A program made the translations under genes and the position numbers. A stretch of 64,000 nt of DNA from Escallonia rubra (lineage: Eukaryota > Streptophyta > Magnoliopsida > Escalloniales > Escalloniaceae): contig JAVXUO010003221.1 in NCBI GenBank assembly GCA_033065855.1, positions 19,957 to 83,956 on the forward strand, in the 5' to 3' direction. Position 1 is the first letter of the stretch, and each line of letters begins with the position of its first letter. The notes beneath the pieces are model-generated. The model made no database searches and had not been told where the DNA came from. It saw nothing but the letters and a program-made list of their open reading frames with translations. This document shows, piece after piece, positions 1-11,277 of the stretch.

Positions 1-619
1 AATAAGCTTAATTGAAACTGAGATCCAAGAACCAGATCCCTAAAAATTAAGGCCAATAGGCCTATTTATAGAGCTCTTGGGCGCCAAAACTAATAAGATT
101 GGCTATGTCAATTTGTGAGCCGGAGATAAGTCAGAATATTTGATAAAATTCGCAGAATGACAAAAGTCAATTGACCGGCCGGTTTGTCTAAAATCGGCCG
201 GTTTATCTCATATTTTTTCCAAATGGTATTATCTGATCCTAATTTCGATAATTATCTCTGGTTTTGTAGATGTGATGTACCAGATTCGGCAGTTATCTTC
301 CTAAACCATATAAATCAAGGATTTAATCCCTTACATCAAGGATAATTCACATAACATTTTCCTAAATTATATAGAAAAAATAAAGTAAAATAAATCTAAA
401 CGCTTGGACTGGATTGACACAATTGGACTGTACTGAGCCTAATTTACTAACTGGACCATGTGACTGAACAATTAGACTTATGACCTTGATAATTGGACTG
501 GATGAGACCAAATTAATTAATTAAGTTATATTAGTAGGCCTAACCTTAATAGTAAACTCTAATTACTAATGAAGCCCAATATTTATTTAATTAATAATAA
601 CTACAAATATTGGGTGTCA
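1..619 (-). repeat. Partial LTR, cut by window edge
   Basis: Read on the minus strand this stretch begins TGACACCC at 619 and has a plant-type TATA box (CTATAAATAGG, 61-73) near the window edge, which is the layout of an LTR with its U3 at the right and its end outside the window. The interior is AT-rich with repeated TTGGACTG/AATTGGAC words. No TSD or primer-binding site can be seen because the other end is missing, so this rests only on the terminal TG and the promoter. It could also be an ordinary repeat. Confidence 0.35.
61..73 (-). promoter_or_regulatory. TATA box of putative LTR promoter
   Basis: The minus strand reads CTCTATAAATAGG, a strong plant TATA consensus, inside the partial LTR. 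Activity is inferred only. Confidence 0.35.
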
Positions 620-1839
620 CTATGACTTCTCGCACATAATGATGTCTACTACTGTCACTTAGGAAAATCCTCTTAGTAGTACTATAAGGGAGGTCATGTA
701 GCTTTGCGCCAGACACCCTTACCCAAGAGTCCTTTGCTTTGTTTTAGCTTGCCTGTCTAGCTAGATTGCACACTGTGGATGCAAACAAAGCCTTTTGAGT
801 TGTAATGATGCTATTGAAGTAATAAGAATATTTGGGACCGTTTTGCCCTTGTGTTAAAATTTACTCTTTGTGCACTATTTTATGCAATGTTGATGCACTG
901 CTTGCTCTAAATTATTGGGATTAGTTGGCGGACTCTTTTTGTAAGCGGCAAGTCGAGTGCCACACACGGTTTCATTGTGCCATCAAGGGCCACCGTGTGT
1001 CACAAAGTCATGCAATGCATGAGAACCACAATAAATGCATTCGCTAGGAAGTTTGTCTATCTTTACAAGAATGATTGCAGCGAAAGCTCACAATCAAGGG
1101 GAAGGAATGAGTCATGAAATTGAGTTCGCACGAAGAAGAATGTAATGCTCATAGATGTACCCCATATTGTAAAGCTTTGTTCAAAGGAAGACAAGCTAAG
1201 AGCAAAGAAAATGATTGTGTCTTCGAAAAAGATGGATCCCTACAGGAGAGAACAGTACCCACGGTAAAGCAATGACATTGCATTAGCTAAATGGATACGA
1301 TGATTTATTTGACACGAGTTTGCAGGTGGGGGCGACTGTCGATTTTGGGTTTAACCTGATGCGAGAGCCACTTTTGTCGCTTAGAAATATATTAGAGACA
1401 AAACATTGACTTTGAAGCAACAAATTGAATTGTAAAGAAGTATACGATAATGTGCAGAAAGAAAAACGTTTACTTGGATTAATTGCACAAGGGATGTTAC
1501 TAGAAGAATGGAAGTGCCAATATGATTAACATATTTGGCTTCAATCTTACTTTTGTCTTATATTTCAATTGATAGAGATTCGTTTGTTGTGTCGTTGGTT
1601 TTGCTTTTTGGGACATATTTTAGGAAAAATTTTCAGATGCAGCCCTGAATAAACACCCATGTGTATTGTGTAGCTGCAGCTTTCAATTCGAACCATTAAC
1701 AAAGATTAGGGTACATGCAAGATAAACATAGAAAAACTCATAATCCTCATGAGGTTGATAAATGCATCTCATATCACACCTTTTATTATTACTCTATATA
1801 TGTGAGACGTATCTTGATATAGTTTTGGTACACAAAAGA
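620..1839. other. Intergenic, no gene seen
   Basis: No ORF with recognisable family motifs, no terminal inverted repeats and no RNA gene were seen. The stretch is of mixed composition and may hold decayed retroelement sequence (for example around 1320-1380), but nothing can be assigned. Confidence 0.5.
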
Positions 1840-2277
1840 TACTCTATCCGTTTTATTCGATTTATTATTTAAAGTTTTGCAATATATATCTTGTTTATCA
1901 AACGACAATATAGTAACAAGCATTTAACAGAAAATGAATCCTTTATCAAGTGGGTCAGCAAAATCTAAGAGCAATACATCAAAATCATGTCACAAACCTA
2001 AGAAGTAAATCGAACAAAAACCTTGTCTACTATGTAAATAATTCTGGCCAAATCAAAAACTTCTCCATATTTAATTCTCCATCGACTCATTTTCTCTCTT
2101 CGAACTCACTTTTTTATTCTATTTTTCTATTCACATTTAACACTTTACTAACTAATTTTCTCCCTTCTATCTTACTATTTTCTCCTTCTCTTTAAAAGGT
2201 AAAATATAAAACATACAATATATAATTTAAAATTTTAATATGTATGTCAAGTCAAACGCGATTGAATTATGAGGCAC
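1840..2277 (-). mobile_element. Degenerate mariner/Stowaway-like MITE
   Basis: The right part, reverse-complemented, matches the start of the copy at 31849 (a CATAATT..GATCG.GTTTGACTTG block). The interior 2071-2200 is the reverse complement of the GAGAGAAAATGAGT..GTGTAA segment found in the copies at 21663 and 34226. The left end TACTCTATCCGTTTTATT resembles a decayed TACTCCCTCCGTCCCA end. The ends are too mutated to prove a TA duplication. Confidence 0.45.
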
Positions 2278-2354
2278 AAAAAGACAAATTAATCTCCGAG
2301 TGAGCAGTAGAAATCTCAAGTGCCATGTGAGTGCCCCCCACCTAGAGATTTCAA

Positions 2355-2515
2355 ACGGGCCGGGCTTGGGCCGCCCGGCCCGGGCCCATCAGGCTTGAAG
2401 CGGGGCCGGGCCGGGGCCGGGCCAAGGGGATGCCAATCCGGGCCGGGCCGGGCCGGCTGAGGAGAAATGCTAGGCCCAATTTCTAGGGCCGGGCTTGGGC
2501 CGGGCCGGGCCCTTT
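2355..2515. repeat. hAT subterminal GGGCCGGG-rich block (left)
   Basis: The block holds a dense cluster of GGCCGGG/CCCGGCC words just inside the left terminus. The matching block is at the right end (8575-8750). In hAT elements subterminal repeats are transposase-binding sites; that role is inferred from the family. Confidence 0.6.
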
Positions 2516-2617
2516 TTTTTAAATTTTCTTGTTATTCAATTTTAAATTTCATCTTTAGTCATGTCCAATTTTCAAAATTTGACAAATCTAATTTTTATCA
2601 TTTTATTTCATTATATG

Positions 2618-2619
<2 letters not shown>

Positions 2620-2657
<38 letters not shown>
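2620..2657. repeat. (TA)n microsatellite
   Basis: A run of alternating T and A inside the hAT element, downstream of the transposase gene. Confidence 0.9.
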
Positions 2658-2665
<8 letters not shown>

Positions 2666-3104
2666 AGATATATTTATTTGTCTCTCATTTTATTTTTTGC
2701 TATATGTTAAATCTTTTCTATCTATTCTTACTCTTCTTGGTGATCTTTATTAATAAAATCTGAACACATAACAATTATTACTATTTAAGAGAGACTGTTT
2801 CTACTATTTGATATTTTACTTCAAACTAATTGGCCGAAAACCCGGGATTGATACATGTTAATTCCCGAGACGATCTTAAGTAATAAGTATAGAAAAATAA
2901 ATGTGTTCATAGGCCCTCCTCCTTTTATCCGGGCTTGGGACCGGCTGCTTGTAAACAAACAGGCGAAGTTACCTGTTTTTTTATATATACGAAAAAATAT
3001 ATATCTTGCTTGTAAAAATTTATTTTATATATATGGAAAAAAAGTATATTTTGTGAAAAAATTTATTCTTAAAACTTAAGAGAAGGAAAATAAAAAGAAA
3101 TTAC

Positions 3105-5668
3105 CTAATCATCCGGAAGTACTTCAATATCCGAGTCACTGCTCTTCCTATCATCAATCGGTTTATCTTGCTCGCGGTATTTCGCATCAAGATAATCCTT
3201 CCAACATACACATAGCTCGAGCGACTCGGGGTTAAGACGACTCCTCCTGTCATCCAAAACCCTCCCGCTGGCTGAAAATGCCGACTCTGAAGCAACCGTG
3301 GAGGCTTGCACTGGCAGTACATCCCGTGCAATTTGGGATAAATTTTTATACATGTTTTGATTTTGTTTCCAAAAATTTAACAAATTAAAATTAACCTGTT
3401 CTTGCATTGATAAATCAGAATAATGATCAGTATTTGCATATACACCAATCTCATTAAAAGAGGAAAAAGTATACGAACCTGCCGAATTAGAAGTACCTTC
3501 ACCTGGTAGTTGTCTTGCTACTAGATGTTCAAAGCCCTGAAGGTATGGCGCATAATACCTCTCAACAGTGGATGATGTAGCTCGCCCGCGCACGTCAGCA
3601 GAATTACGATAGAGGTTGAACAAGTCCTCAAACCTCTTGCTCACTTTTGCTGTGAGTGCGGTTGTCTCCTCTGCTGTGTAGCACATTAATTTCGATATCT
3701 CTTGTATCAAGGCGTTCACGCCATGCAACTTTAACCTAGGATCTAAACAAGTAGCCACAGTAAAAATAACAGGCAGTTTACTCCAATATTTATTAAACTT
3801 TTCATCCATCACTTTTACTATTTCCCTAAAGGGTCCTATATATCTCCATTTTGTTAACATTGTAGCCATCTTGAGAATTTCTATTACAGCGAGAGAAGAG
3901 GTGGGATAGTACGTACCAGACAATAAATTGGTAGACGTGTAGAATACCTTTAAAAATTCATCTAGGTATGTGGTCATCTGCCATTCCTCTTGAGTTGGCA
4001 AGCCGGCTGGGAACTGGGTTAGTAGAAAATGCGTATAAACTTCTCGGTATGCCAGAATGTGTAAAAGCATGTGGTATGTAGAGTTCCACCTGTGGACCAC
4101 ATCTGTAACTGCTCTCCTGCGAGGCATATTATATTCAACACACAACGTTTTAAATTGTTGTGTTCTCGAACTCGAGCTATTAACATACGCTGTCATACCC
4201 CTCATTTTGACAAGAATATCTCCTGCAGCAGCTAAACCATCTTGAACAATTAAATTAATAATGTGACAAACACAGCGAACATGAAATAATTCACCATTAA
4301 GTACAGGTTGAAGCGTGTCCTTTAAAGCTGCAACAACAGCTTTATTATTAGAAGCATTATCAAAACTAACACTCATAATCTTATCCTTTATTTTAAATGT
4401 GGTACATGATTTTAATATAAGAATAGCAATGTTCATTCCATCGTGCGGAAAAGGAAAGTGCTCGAAAGCGATGATTCTCTTGTGCATAACCCAATCTGCA
4501 TCAATCCAATGAGCGGTCACACAAGAATAACTAACAAAAGTAAATGGAGATTGCCAAATATCAGAAGTAAGACTAACTTTACCGTCAAATTTATCGAAAT
4601 AATCGATAAGGCGTACTTTGGCAGCATTGTACTGTCGGAGTGCATCGGATCTAGTTGTGTTTCTATGAACCTTTTTGTACAAAGGTTGAATGTATGTGTT
4701 CATATATCTAGAGTGCTTAGGATTATCGGCAAAAGAAAAGGCTTGTTCATCATGAATAACAAATTCAGCGAGACCGTCTCTTTGCTCTCGCTGATTATAA
4801 ACAAATAACTTACCGTTAAAAGATTGCGTTTGGGTAGGTTCGACGTGGCCTTGTCGAGGTGCACACTGAGGGTAATGCCTGTTAAGATGTCCATTACCAC
4901 TACCAGACGAAAATAATTTAGAGCAGTACTTACATCGAGCTTTTCGGATGCCGTCCACCGTAACAAATTCAGCAAAGGTTGAACGTATGTGTTCATATAT
5001 CTAGAGTGCTTAGGATTATCGGCAAAAGAAAAGGCTTGTTCATCATGAATAACAAATTCAGCGAGACCGTCTCTTTGCTCTCGCTGATTATAAACAAATA
5101 ACTTACCGTCAAAAGATAACTGCGTTTGGGTAGGTTCGACGTGGCCTTGTCGAGGTGCACACTGAGGGTAATGCCTGTTAAGATGTCCATTACCACTACC
5201 AGACGAAAATAATTTAGCGCAGTACTTATATCGAGCTTTTCGGATGCCGTCCACCGTAACTACATCGAAATGATTCCAACACTCGGCTTTCTTTTTTTTT
5301 TTTCCCCTTTTGGACTTCTGGCACGTTACCAGAGGCATTGCTCGGCCCTTCTTCATCATGACCAGGCATAGGGTTGAGATTATACCACGGAGTAGTAGCT
5401 TCGCCAACCGAGCTGCGTCCTTGACTATAATGCGGGGGGTCTTCATCAGGCGTGTATTCAAAATCTGGAATGTTTTGATTGAACTCCTAATTGGCTTGGG
5501 CATACAGCCTGTACTCATTCGTCCAGGAACGAATGGTTGTGTTGGTGCTTGGATTGGTGTTTGTGATGGCCGTGGCGCTGGCGCTTGTGCTGGTGGTGGT
5601 GCTTGCGATGATGATGATGTTTTTCGTGATGACGATGCACGCCTCATTTTCTTCAATAATCCAGCCAT
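3105..5668 (-). pseudogene. hAT transposase (BED zinc finger, hAT dimerisation domain), disrupted
   Basis: The intact body is a 617-residue reading frame (4958 to 3105) with a BED-type zinc finger near its start (CKYC ... HLNRHYPQC), a transposase core including SDIWQSPFTFVSYSCVTAHWI and SFDNASNNKAVV, and a C-terminal dimerisation domain (NLLNFWK ... SESAFSASGRVLDDRRSRL). This is the usual order of plant Ac/RICESLEEPER-type hAT transposases. The true start is further upstream, at ATG 5668, in a Ser/Pro/Gln-rich N-terminus. Two lesions separate the parts. A tandem duplication of the BED region (4680-4964 and 4973-5260) shifts the frame. The stretch upstream of the 12-base T run at 5292-5303 also reads better in another frame, suggesting a homopolymer slip. 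In the upstream BED copy the first cysteine is replaced (YKYC). The gene is probably inactive. Confidence 0.88.
4680..5260. repeat. Tandem duplication of the BED-finger coding segment
   Basis: Units 4680-4964 (285 bp) and 4973-5260 (288 bp) are almost identical, offset 293-296 bp, and separated by AAATTCAG. The offset is not a multiple of three, so the duplication breaks the transposase frame. The two copies differ by a 3-bp indel near 4815/5110 and a few substitutions. Confidence 0.92.
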
Positions 5669-6257
5669 ATTTCACGCTAAACTTTGTAAGAGTAACTAAA
5701 TACACAAGTATAAGAGTAGTAATAAGAAATAACAATTAAAAGAATGAACGAGTAACAAATATTAATCACTGAGGGTAATTCTGATCCAATCTGGAAAGAG
5801 TTAGTAATTAAAAAGCATTTAGTAATAGTAATAATCTATACTACCTATAAAAGTACGAATCTTGTAAATCTTTTTATTCCATTTTTGTCCTTCGTTAATC
5901 ACTCTAATAACAATCTTATCCTTTAATAATTACTACTCCATTATTACCCTACCCTTTCATAAATACTATTGTTCATTAGTAATTGTGTAATCATTTAGTT
6001 GGGCTAATTACACTTATATCCCTGAGGTTTGGGGGTAATTACACGCGAGGACACAAAGTTTCAAAATGTAACACTTGTGTCCATTGACAAACGGAACCCT
6101 AAAAATCCTAACGGTTTTAACAAAATGACTTTATTGCCCTTATGTTAGAAAGTTAATTTTTTAAATGCCATTGTTTCTTTTTAGAAAAGAAAATCAGAAA
6201 AGAAAAACACCCCCCACCCCATCTGCATCCCCCTCGCCCTTCCCCGTCACCCACCCA

Positions 6258-6395
6258 CCCCGCCTGCTTCCCTTCCCCGGCGCCGCACCTCGCCTGTTCC
6301 CCTTCCCCGGCGCCGCACCCCGCCTGCTCCCCTTCCCCGGCGCCGCACCCCGCCTGCTCCCCTTCCCCGACGCCGCACCCCGCATGCCTCCTCCT
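6258..6395. repeat. 30-bp GC-rich minisatellite in MULE A
   Basis: About four copies of a 30-bp unit of the type CTTCCCCGGCGCCGCACC plus CCGCCTGCTCCC. The peptide repeat it appears to encode (LLPFPGAAPR) is a by-product of the tandem array, not evidence of a gene. Confidence 0.85.
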
Positions 6396-6752
6396 TCTTC
6401 GACCAACCGGTCCACCTCTTGTTTCACTTTGGGGTCGCCGTAGTCGTCGTCGATGTACGGCAGTGCATCTATAACGTCTGCGGCTGCGGTGGACCACGTC
6501 GGTCGGTAGGAATGAGGAGCTTCTAGCATTCGGATCTCTTATTTGCTGTCCGTCGCCATCGCCTTTGTTTGCACAAGCACACCCAAAGCTCGTTTCCTCT
6601 GAATACCAGAAAGACTACCACTAAAATGGTGTGGACAGGGGCTGCCGGCGGTGAGGGGCCGGGGAAGGAGGGACTGCGACGGCGGGGGCGGGGGAGGGAG
6701 GCGACGGTCGGCGGGGACTTCAGATTTACCGGCAATGGGAGAGAGAACATAA

Positions 6753-6955
6753 AACCCTAATTTCCAAATTAGGGTTTTCTTGAAACCCTAATTTGCAAAT
6801 TAGGGTTTCAAGAAAATCCTAATTTGCAAATTAGGGTTTCAAGAATATCCTAATTTGCAAATTAGGGTTTCAAGAATATCCTAATTTGCAAATTAGGGTT
6901 TCAAGAATATCCTAATTTCTAAATTAAGGTTTCAATAAAATCCTAATTGTGACTT
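6753..6955. repeat. Palindromic telo-box tandem array in MULE A
   Basis: About six tandem units of roughly 38 bp, each built around a palindrome CCTAATTTGCAAATTAGG and carrying AAACCCTAA and TTAGGGTTT, the plant telo-box motif in both orientations. Units decay towards the right end. Confidence 0.9.
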
Positions 6956-8330
6956 TAAATTAAGGCTTGAAATTTTAATTTAAATTTTTTAAAAATATTC
7001 AGTATATACAGTACAAGGGGTAGTATTGTCATTTTAAAAATACGTATTGATGACATCATACAAAAAGTACAATTTTTGGATGGAACCCTAACGGATGGAC
7101 ACGACTGATACATTTTAAAAGTGTTTGGTCACGGAATGTTACATTTTGAAACTCGTTGTCCTTGACTGTAATTATACCCAAACCTCAGGGATATAAGTGT
7201 AATTAGCCCTTATTTCAATAACAACTTTACATTCCCTAATTAGTTTTTTTGTACTGTATTTAAGAAACATTATGTTATAAATTTAATCTAAATCAATATT
7301 TACATATTAAATTTTGATGAAATTAAAATAATATTGGGTAATGAATCTATTTTATACATTGATTGAAAAATGAAAAGTGTGATGAGAAAGAAAAACATAA
7401 CAAAAAAGTTCCTTTATTATATTCTTTTAATTTAGTTAAAATAAAATAAATATTAGATATTGACCTGGTTAATGAGAATTGTAATTTTCTTTCTTCATTT
7501 TAGGTTAGTAAACAATTAACCAATTGAAAAACTGAAAAACGAAAACAACATAAAGAATCTAAAATACGTGAAAAATCAATTAAGAAACAGAAAATTGATA
7601 GGAAAACAAAAAAATGGTTAAATAAAAAAATAAGGCTCAAATATGGTGCAAATTTGAATTAAAAATATGTTCGGTTATTACAGTTGAAGACTGGGTGTTT
7701 TGTGTTTCTTATTGATGAAACATAAATGACCTGATCTTGAAAATTACAAATCTTAACCATTAACTAATATAATAATTTGTAAAAATAAAGACATAGATTC
7801 ATTCTTTTAAGTTCTCTATTTGCTTTTATTTTCAACAATACCATCACACATTTCTTCAATCCAAAGCTTACAAAGAATATTTTCAAACATTGAATTGATT
7901 ACAATTGCGATCTTCAAATAACATTTCTTCTGAAAAAATCACAAAAAGTTGAGAACATAATTGAATTACATTATTTTTTATCCCAAGTATGATAATAAAT
8001 CACCTCAAATATTTCTCTCGACTATATTCTCGTGCAACGCACGTGCTCTATACTAGTAAATAAAAATTCACTAATTACTAATTACTAGATAAAAGAATTA
8101 GAGAATAACAAATTAATAAGATGAGTAGTTAGTAATTACAATTTAGCAAGAGTAATAATTAGTAAACAAGAGTAATAATTATCAAGGCCACTAATTAGTA
8201 AAATAATAGTAGTAATTAGCAAGAGTAGTAATTGGAGAGGGAAATAGTAGCAAAGCTTGTAGAAATGTAGAATGTTTAGATAAGAGAGAGTAAGAAGATT
8301 GGTGTGAAAAATTAAAGAGAACTAGTGTGA

Positions 8331-8340
8331 ATTTATAGAT
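8331..8340 (-). promoter_or_regulatory. Putative TATA box of hAT transposase
   Basis: The minus strand reads ATCTATAAAT. Subtracting the inserted Helitron puts it about 0.4 kb upstream of the ATG at 5668. This fits a promoter near the right end of the element. Inferred only. Confidence 0.4.
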
Positions 8341-8849
8341 TTTGGAAACTTCACAAAAGACCAAAATACCCCTAAAAACTATCCGTTTATAGTTGTTGGG
8401 GAGGGTAAGAGTGTAAAAACCCTTAAAAGAGTTGAAAAAATTAAGTTAGACTAAAATACCCCCCAAACTAGCCGTTATATTGCTGTTGGGGGGGTAAAAG
8501 TGGAATTTAGGGAAGTTATGGGGAATAAATCCGTTGGGGGGAAAAGGGGGGAAAATCAAATTTTCAAACCAGGTGGGGCCTGCTGAACCGGGCCGAAACC
8601 GAGCCGGGCCAGAACCGGGCTTTTCCGGGCCGGGCCTGGCCCGGGCTTTTTTCCGAGAAATCTTGGCCTGGTCCAAGCCCAGGCCCAAAGCCCACTACAT
8701 TAGGGCCGCTACTGTTCACATACCGGGCCGGGCCAGCCCGCGCCGCGGGCTCTTTTGACGACTCTACCCCCACCTCCGCCCCTGCGTTTCTCTCAAAACT
8801 CACAAAACCCCTTCTTGAACCCTGCAATTTCATAGTCGAACGCCCAGTG

Positions 8850-11009
8850 ATGGCTCGTTTCCTCCAAGCTTCAAGGAGAGCACTCTTCTCCTATTGCAAG
8901 ACCCTAATAATTCCTCAACGCCACCAACACCAATTTTTTCCTCTAGCAAACACACCTCCTTCAGTCTTTTATCATCATTTTTCCTCCGCAGCTCCACACA
9001 AGTCCCGCATCGAATCCAACATCATTCGGATCCTTCGCGACGAGATCGAATACCAGTCCGATTTCGCCCCTCCCCACCAGGTTATTACTCCCCTTTCCCT
9101 TCCCCTTATTTGGTAGTCTATGCTTTGAAGGAAAGTTATCTTTAATTCCAGCCTTATGTTGGGCAATGCTAAGTGCTTTTACGATTTTTTCTTCGTTTTG
9201 AGATTGTGAAACTATCGACTCAAAGGGGTTATGTGTATTAGCCCTGATTTTTCGAAATAGTGTATGGTTCTGGACCATTGGTCCGTTTCTGCTTGTGTCA
9301 CATCAGCCTCCTGGTTCAACAGTCCTAGATTTCAGGACCATGCATTTGCTGCTTGATCTTGGATTACCCTTTATTTGTATGGAGAAAATTAAGGAAGAGA
9401 AAGTAATTTACCAAGTCTAATGTAATGCAAATTCTATTCCACGCTATTCTATGTCATTCATAGTAGAAATCCGAATTATCCGTCAAACTGGAAACCGATT
9501 TTTGAATGGAAAAGGGAAAAACTAAAATGAAAAAGCGTGACTCCAAAATGACATAGTTTGGATTAAAAATTGACGTGAAATGACAAAATTACCATGAATG
9601 AAATTACAACTCAGCCATTAATGATGTAATCAAAATTATATCGTTTTTTATTCATATAGCGTAGCAACATATTAGAACCCCCTTTAAAAATACTCGGATC
9701 CACTGCTTTAAAAATTTATTGCAGGATATGCCACATCATTTGTAGTTCAACTTTCTTTGATCGAATTTGGAATGTAGGATATAAAAAGGACTAACTATAA
9801 CAAGTTATGACTCAGGCCATGTGATGAGTTTTAAGCATGAAGTGCCAATACGCCAAACCACCTGATGGATTCTGTTGAATGTTCATTGGATCCAATGTAT
9901 TGGAGATATTGAGAGCTTGTTGTATTACAGTCTCTCACTAACCTAAGTATCCTTGTCTAGCCTAAACTTTTTTAGTGTCACAAACTTCAGTTCTATTGGG
10001 GTTTCCTTATATTCCTTATTCGCTTTGTTGACATTTTACAGCCTGATACAAAGTTTCATGCCTTTACCGTGGAAGATCGACCTGGGGAGCAGTGGGTAAC
10101 ATTGAAGGGCAAATCTGTATGGGATGAAAGTATCAAAATTGAAGCTACAGTGTTTGATGGATCGACTTTAGTTCCAAAAACCACGGGAGACAGTAGCGGT
10201 AAAGATATGCGGCTTCACATTAGCTTGCTAGTTGATATATCAAAGGGCGAAGGAAGCGATTTACTGGAGTTTGTATGCTCGGCGTGGCCGGACAGTTTGG
10301 AGATTCAGAAAGTCTACATGTTTCGACGTGATGGTTCACTGCCGTACTTGGGACCTGATTTCAAGTATGACTTTTTGCCATTCTTCTATTTGCTTCTTGC
10401 ATTTCAGACTGATGGGCACATTATTGAATTTGCAAATGAATTAGATGGTTTCTTCTTTATATTGTTCCTGAGTTTGACACATATGAATCACCGGCTTCAA
10501 ATCTCTGGTAGGCAACCTGGAATGTCCATTTTTTGAAAACTTGCAGATTGTTTGTGGGAGCATTAATCTTTTTCCCATCAACATATTTCAAAAGCAAATA
10601 GATCTTTCAATTTTTTAATTCGATTATTAATAATCCACTTTACCCCATTTAAATCTGAGTGCTGCTTACTGCTGAATTACAAAATGTTTGGTCTTATGAC
10701 AGGTAACTAGAAATTCTAAGCGTGAGTTATATGATCATTTCTCTCCCAACCTTTTCGGTGCCAAGATATAAGAATATTTTTCTGGTTGTTTATTGTCATG
10801 TTCTGCTTTCTCGATAACACTTTTTCTTGTGTTTTTGAAATGCTTCCAGGGACATGGATAGCGAGCTTCAGAGTTCATTTTGTGAGTTCCTGAAGGCGAG
10901 GGGGGTAAATGACGACCTTTCTGTTTTCTTACACGCATTTATGAATAACAAGGATAGAACTGAGTTGATAAAATGGTTGGGAAAGATCAAGTCTTTTGTG
11001 GAGCTATAG
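8850..11009 (+). CDS. MAM33/p32 family mitochondrial matrix glycoprotein, three exons
   Basis: Exons are 8850-9080, 10042-10364 and 10850-11009, joined at GT-AG introns (9081-10041 and 10365-10849) with phases that keep one frame of 237 residues, normal for the plant family. The first ~45 residues are rich in Arg, Ser and Phe without acidic residues, as in a mitochondrial presequence. Recognisable family blocks are FTVEDRPGEQWVTLKG at the start of exon 2, the IKIEATVFDG strand, SLPYLGPDFK at the exon 2 end, and the C-terminal DDLSVFLHAFMNNKDRTELI followed by KWL. Family members form ring-shaped acidic trimers in the mitochondrial matrix and are linked to oxidative phosphorylation and ribosome biogenesis; that is family knowledge. 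I chose ATG 8850 because it starts the presequence; an in-frame GTG lies 3 bp upstream. A hAT element ends 83 bp upstream, so the promoter or 5' UTR was displaced. Splice sites are read by eye, without cDNA support. Confidence 0.92.
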
Positions 11010-11277
11010 AAGGATTTCTATAGATCAGTTAATATATTTCAACTTTTGCTTTGCTCATAGAATGTTTTGCACTAGATAGCAACTTTCTTACATTGTTTGC
11101 AACCGTGCATCATGTGCATTTCAAAAGCTGTTGGCTACGTGCAAATATCTGATGTTATCACAAGATAAAAACTTAGGTGTCAGTTTTATGAATTAGTTGC
11201 TGCGTTTGAGTCTAATGAAAACGGGTTGTTTCAAACTTACAGTTATGCAAATACTTGCTGAATCTGCTTGACTAGTC
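11010..11277 (+). other. 3' flank of MAM33
   Basis: AT-rich sequence following the stop codon, ending where a hAT MITE begins. It probably holds the 3' UTR and polyadenylation region; no clear signal can be fixed. Confidence 0.4.

Larger units (their letters stand above)
6001..7209. mobile_element. Mutator-like TIR element A (nested in Helitron)
   Basis: The ends are inverted copies of GGGCTAATTACACTTATATC followed by CCTGAGGTTTGGG. The similarity continues inward through words such as TTTCAAAATGTAACA. Three relatives lie at 23280, 32533 and 63090, and two of those have clear 9-bp TSDs, which places the family in the Mutator superfamily. For this copy I could not find a convincing TSD. The interior is GC-rich with short tandem repeats and no real gene. 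Confidence 0.75.
5835..8056 (+). mobile_element. Non-autonomous Helitron nested in the hAT element
   Basis: The 5' end is TCTATACTACCTATAAAAG, a standard plant Helitron start, preceded by A (5834). The 3' end is CTAG (8053-8056) followed by T. About 12 nt upstream of it lies a short hairpin CGTGC-AAC-GCACG (8030-8043 region). Insertion between A and T without a TSD, a 5' TC, and a 3' hairpin plus CTRR are the Helitron hallmarks. No Rep/helicase gene is present. A Mutator-like element (6001-7209) sits inside, so the original Helitron was about 1 kb. Confidence 0.85.
2343..8766 (-). mobile_element. hAT DNA transposon with broken transposase; host of nested Helitron and MULE
   Basis: The element is bounded by a perfect 8-bp direct repeat CCCCCACC (2335-2342 and 8767-8774), the TSD length of hAT transposons. 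The termini are TAGAGATTTCAAA at the left and, on the minus strand, TAGAGTCGTCAAA at the right (10 of 13 identical). Subterminal regions on both sides (2355-2515, 8575-8750) are packed with GGGCCGGGC-type words, as in many plant hAT elements. It carries a hAT transposase relic on the minus strand (3105-5668). Removing the Helitron at 5835-8056 leaves about 4.2 kb, normal for an autonomous hAT. Its right end lies 83 bp upstream of the MAM33 start codon. Confidence 0.93.

Noticed and set aside
6153-6529. GC-rich ORFs with GAAPGKGSRR / LLPFPGAAPR repeats
   Set aside because: Both strands of a 30-bp minisatellite; no independent sign of coding.
6753-6955. Interstitial telomere
   Set aside because: TTTAGGG units are not in head-to-tail order; the motif occurs as separated palindromes.
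5991-7218. 9-bp TSD for Mutator-like element A
   Set aside because: The flanking 9-mers CATTTAGTT and TTATTTCAA do not match; the family call rests on the TIRs and the relatives.
10069-10536. 155-residue single-exon reading of MAM33 exon 2
   Set aside because: It starts inside exon 2 and runs into intron 2; the three-exon model restores the conserved C-terminus.
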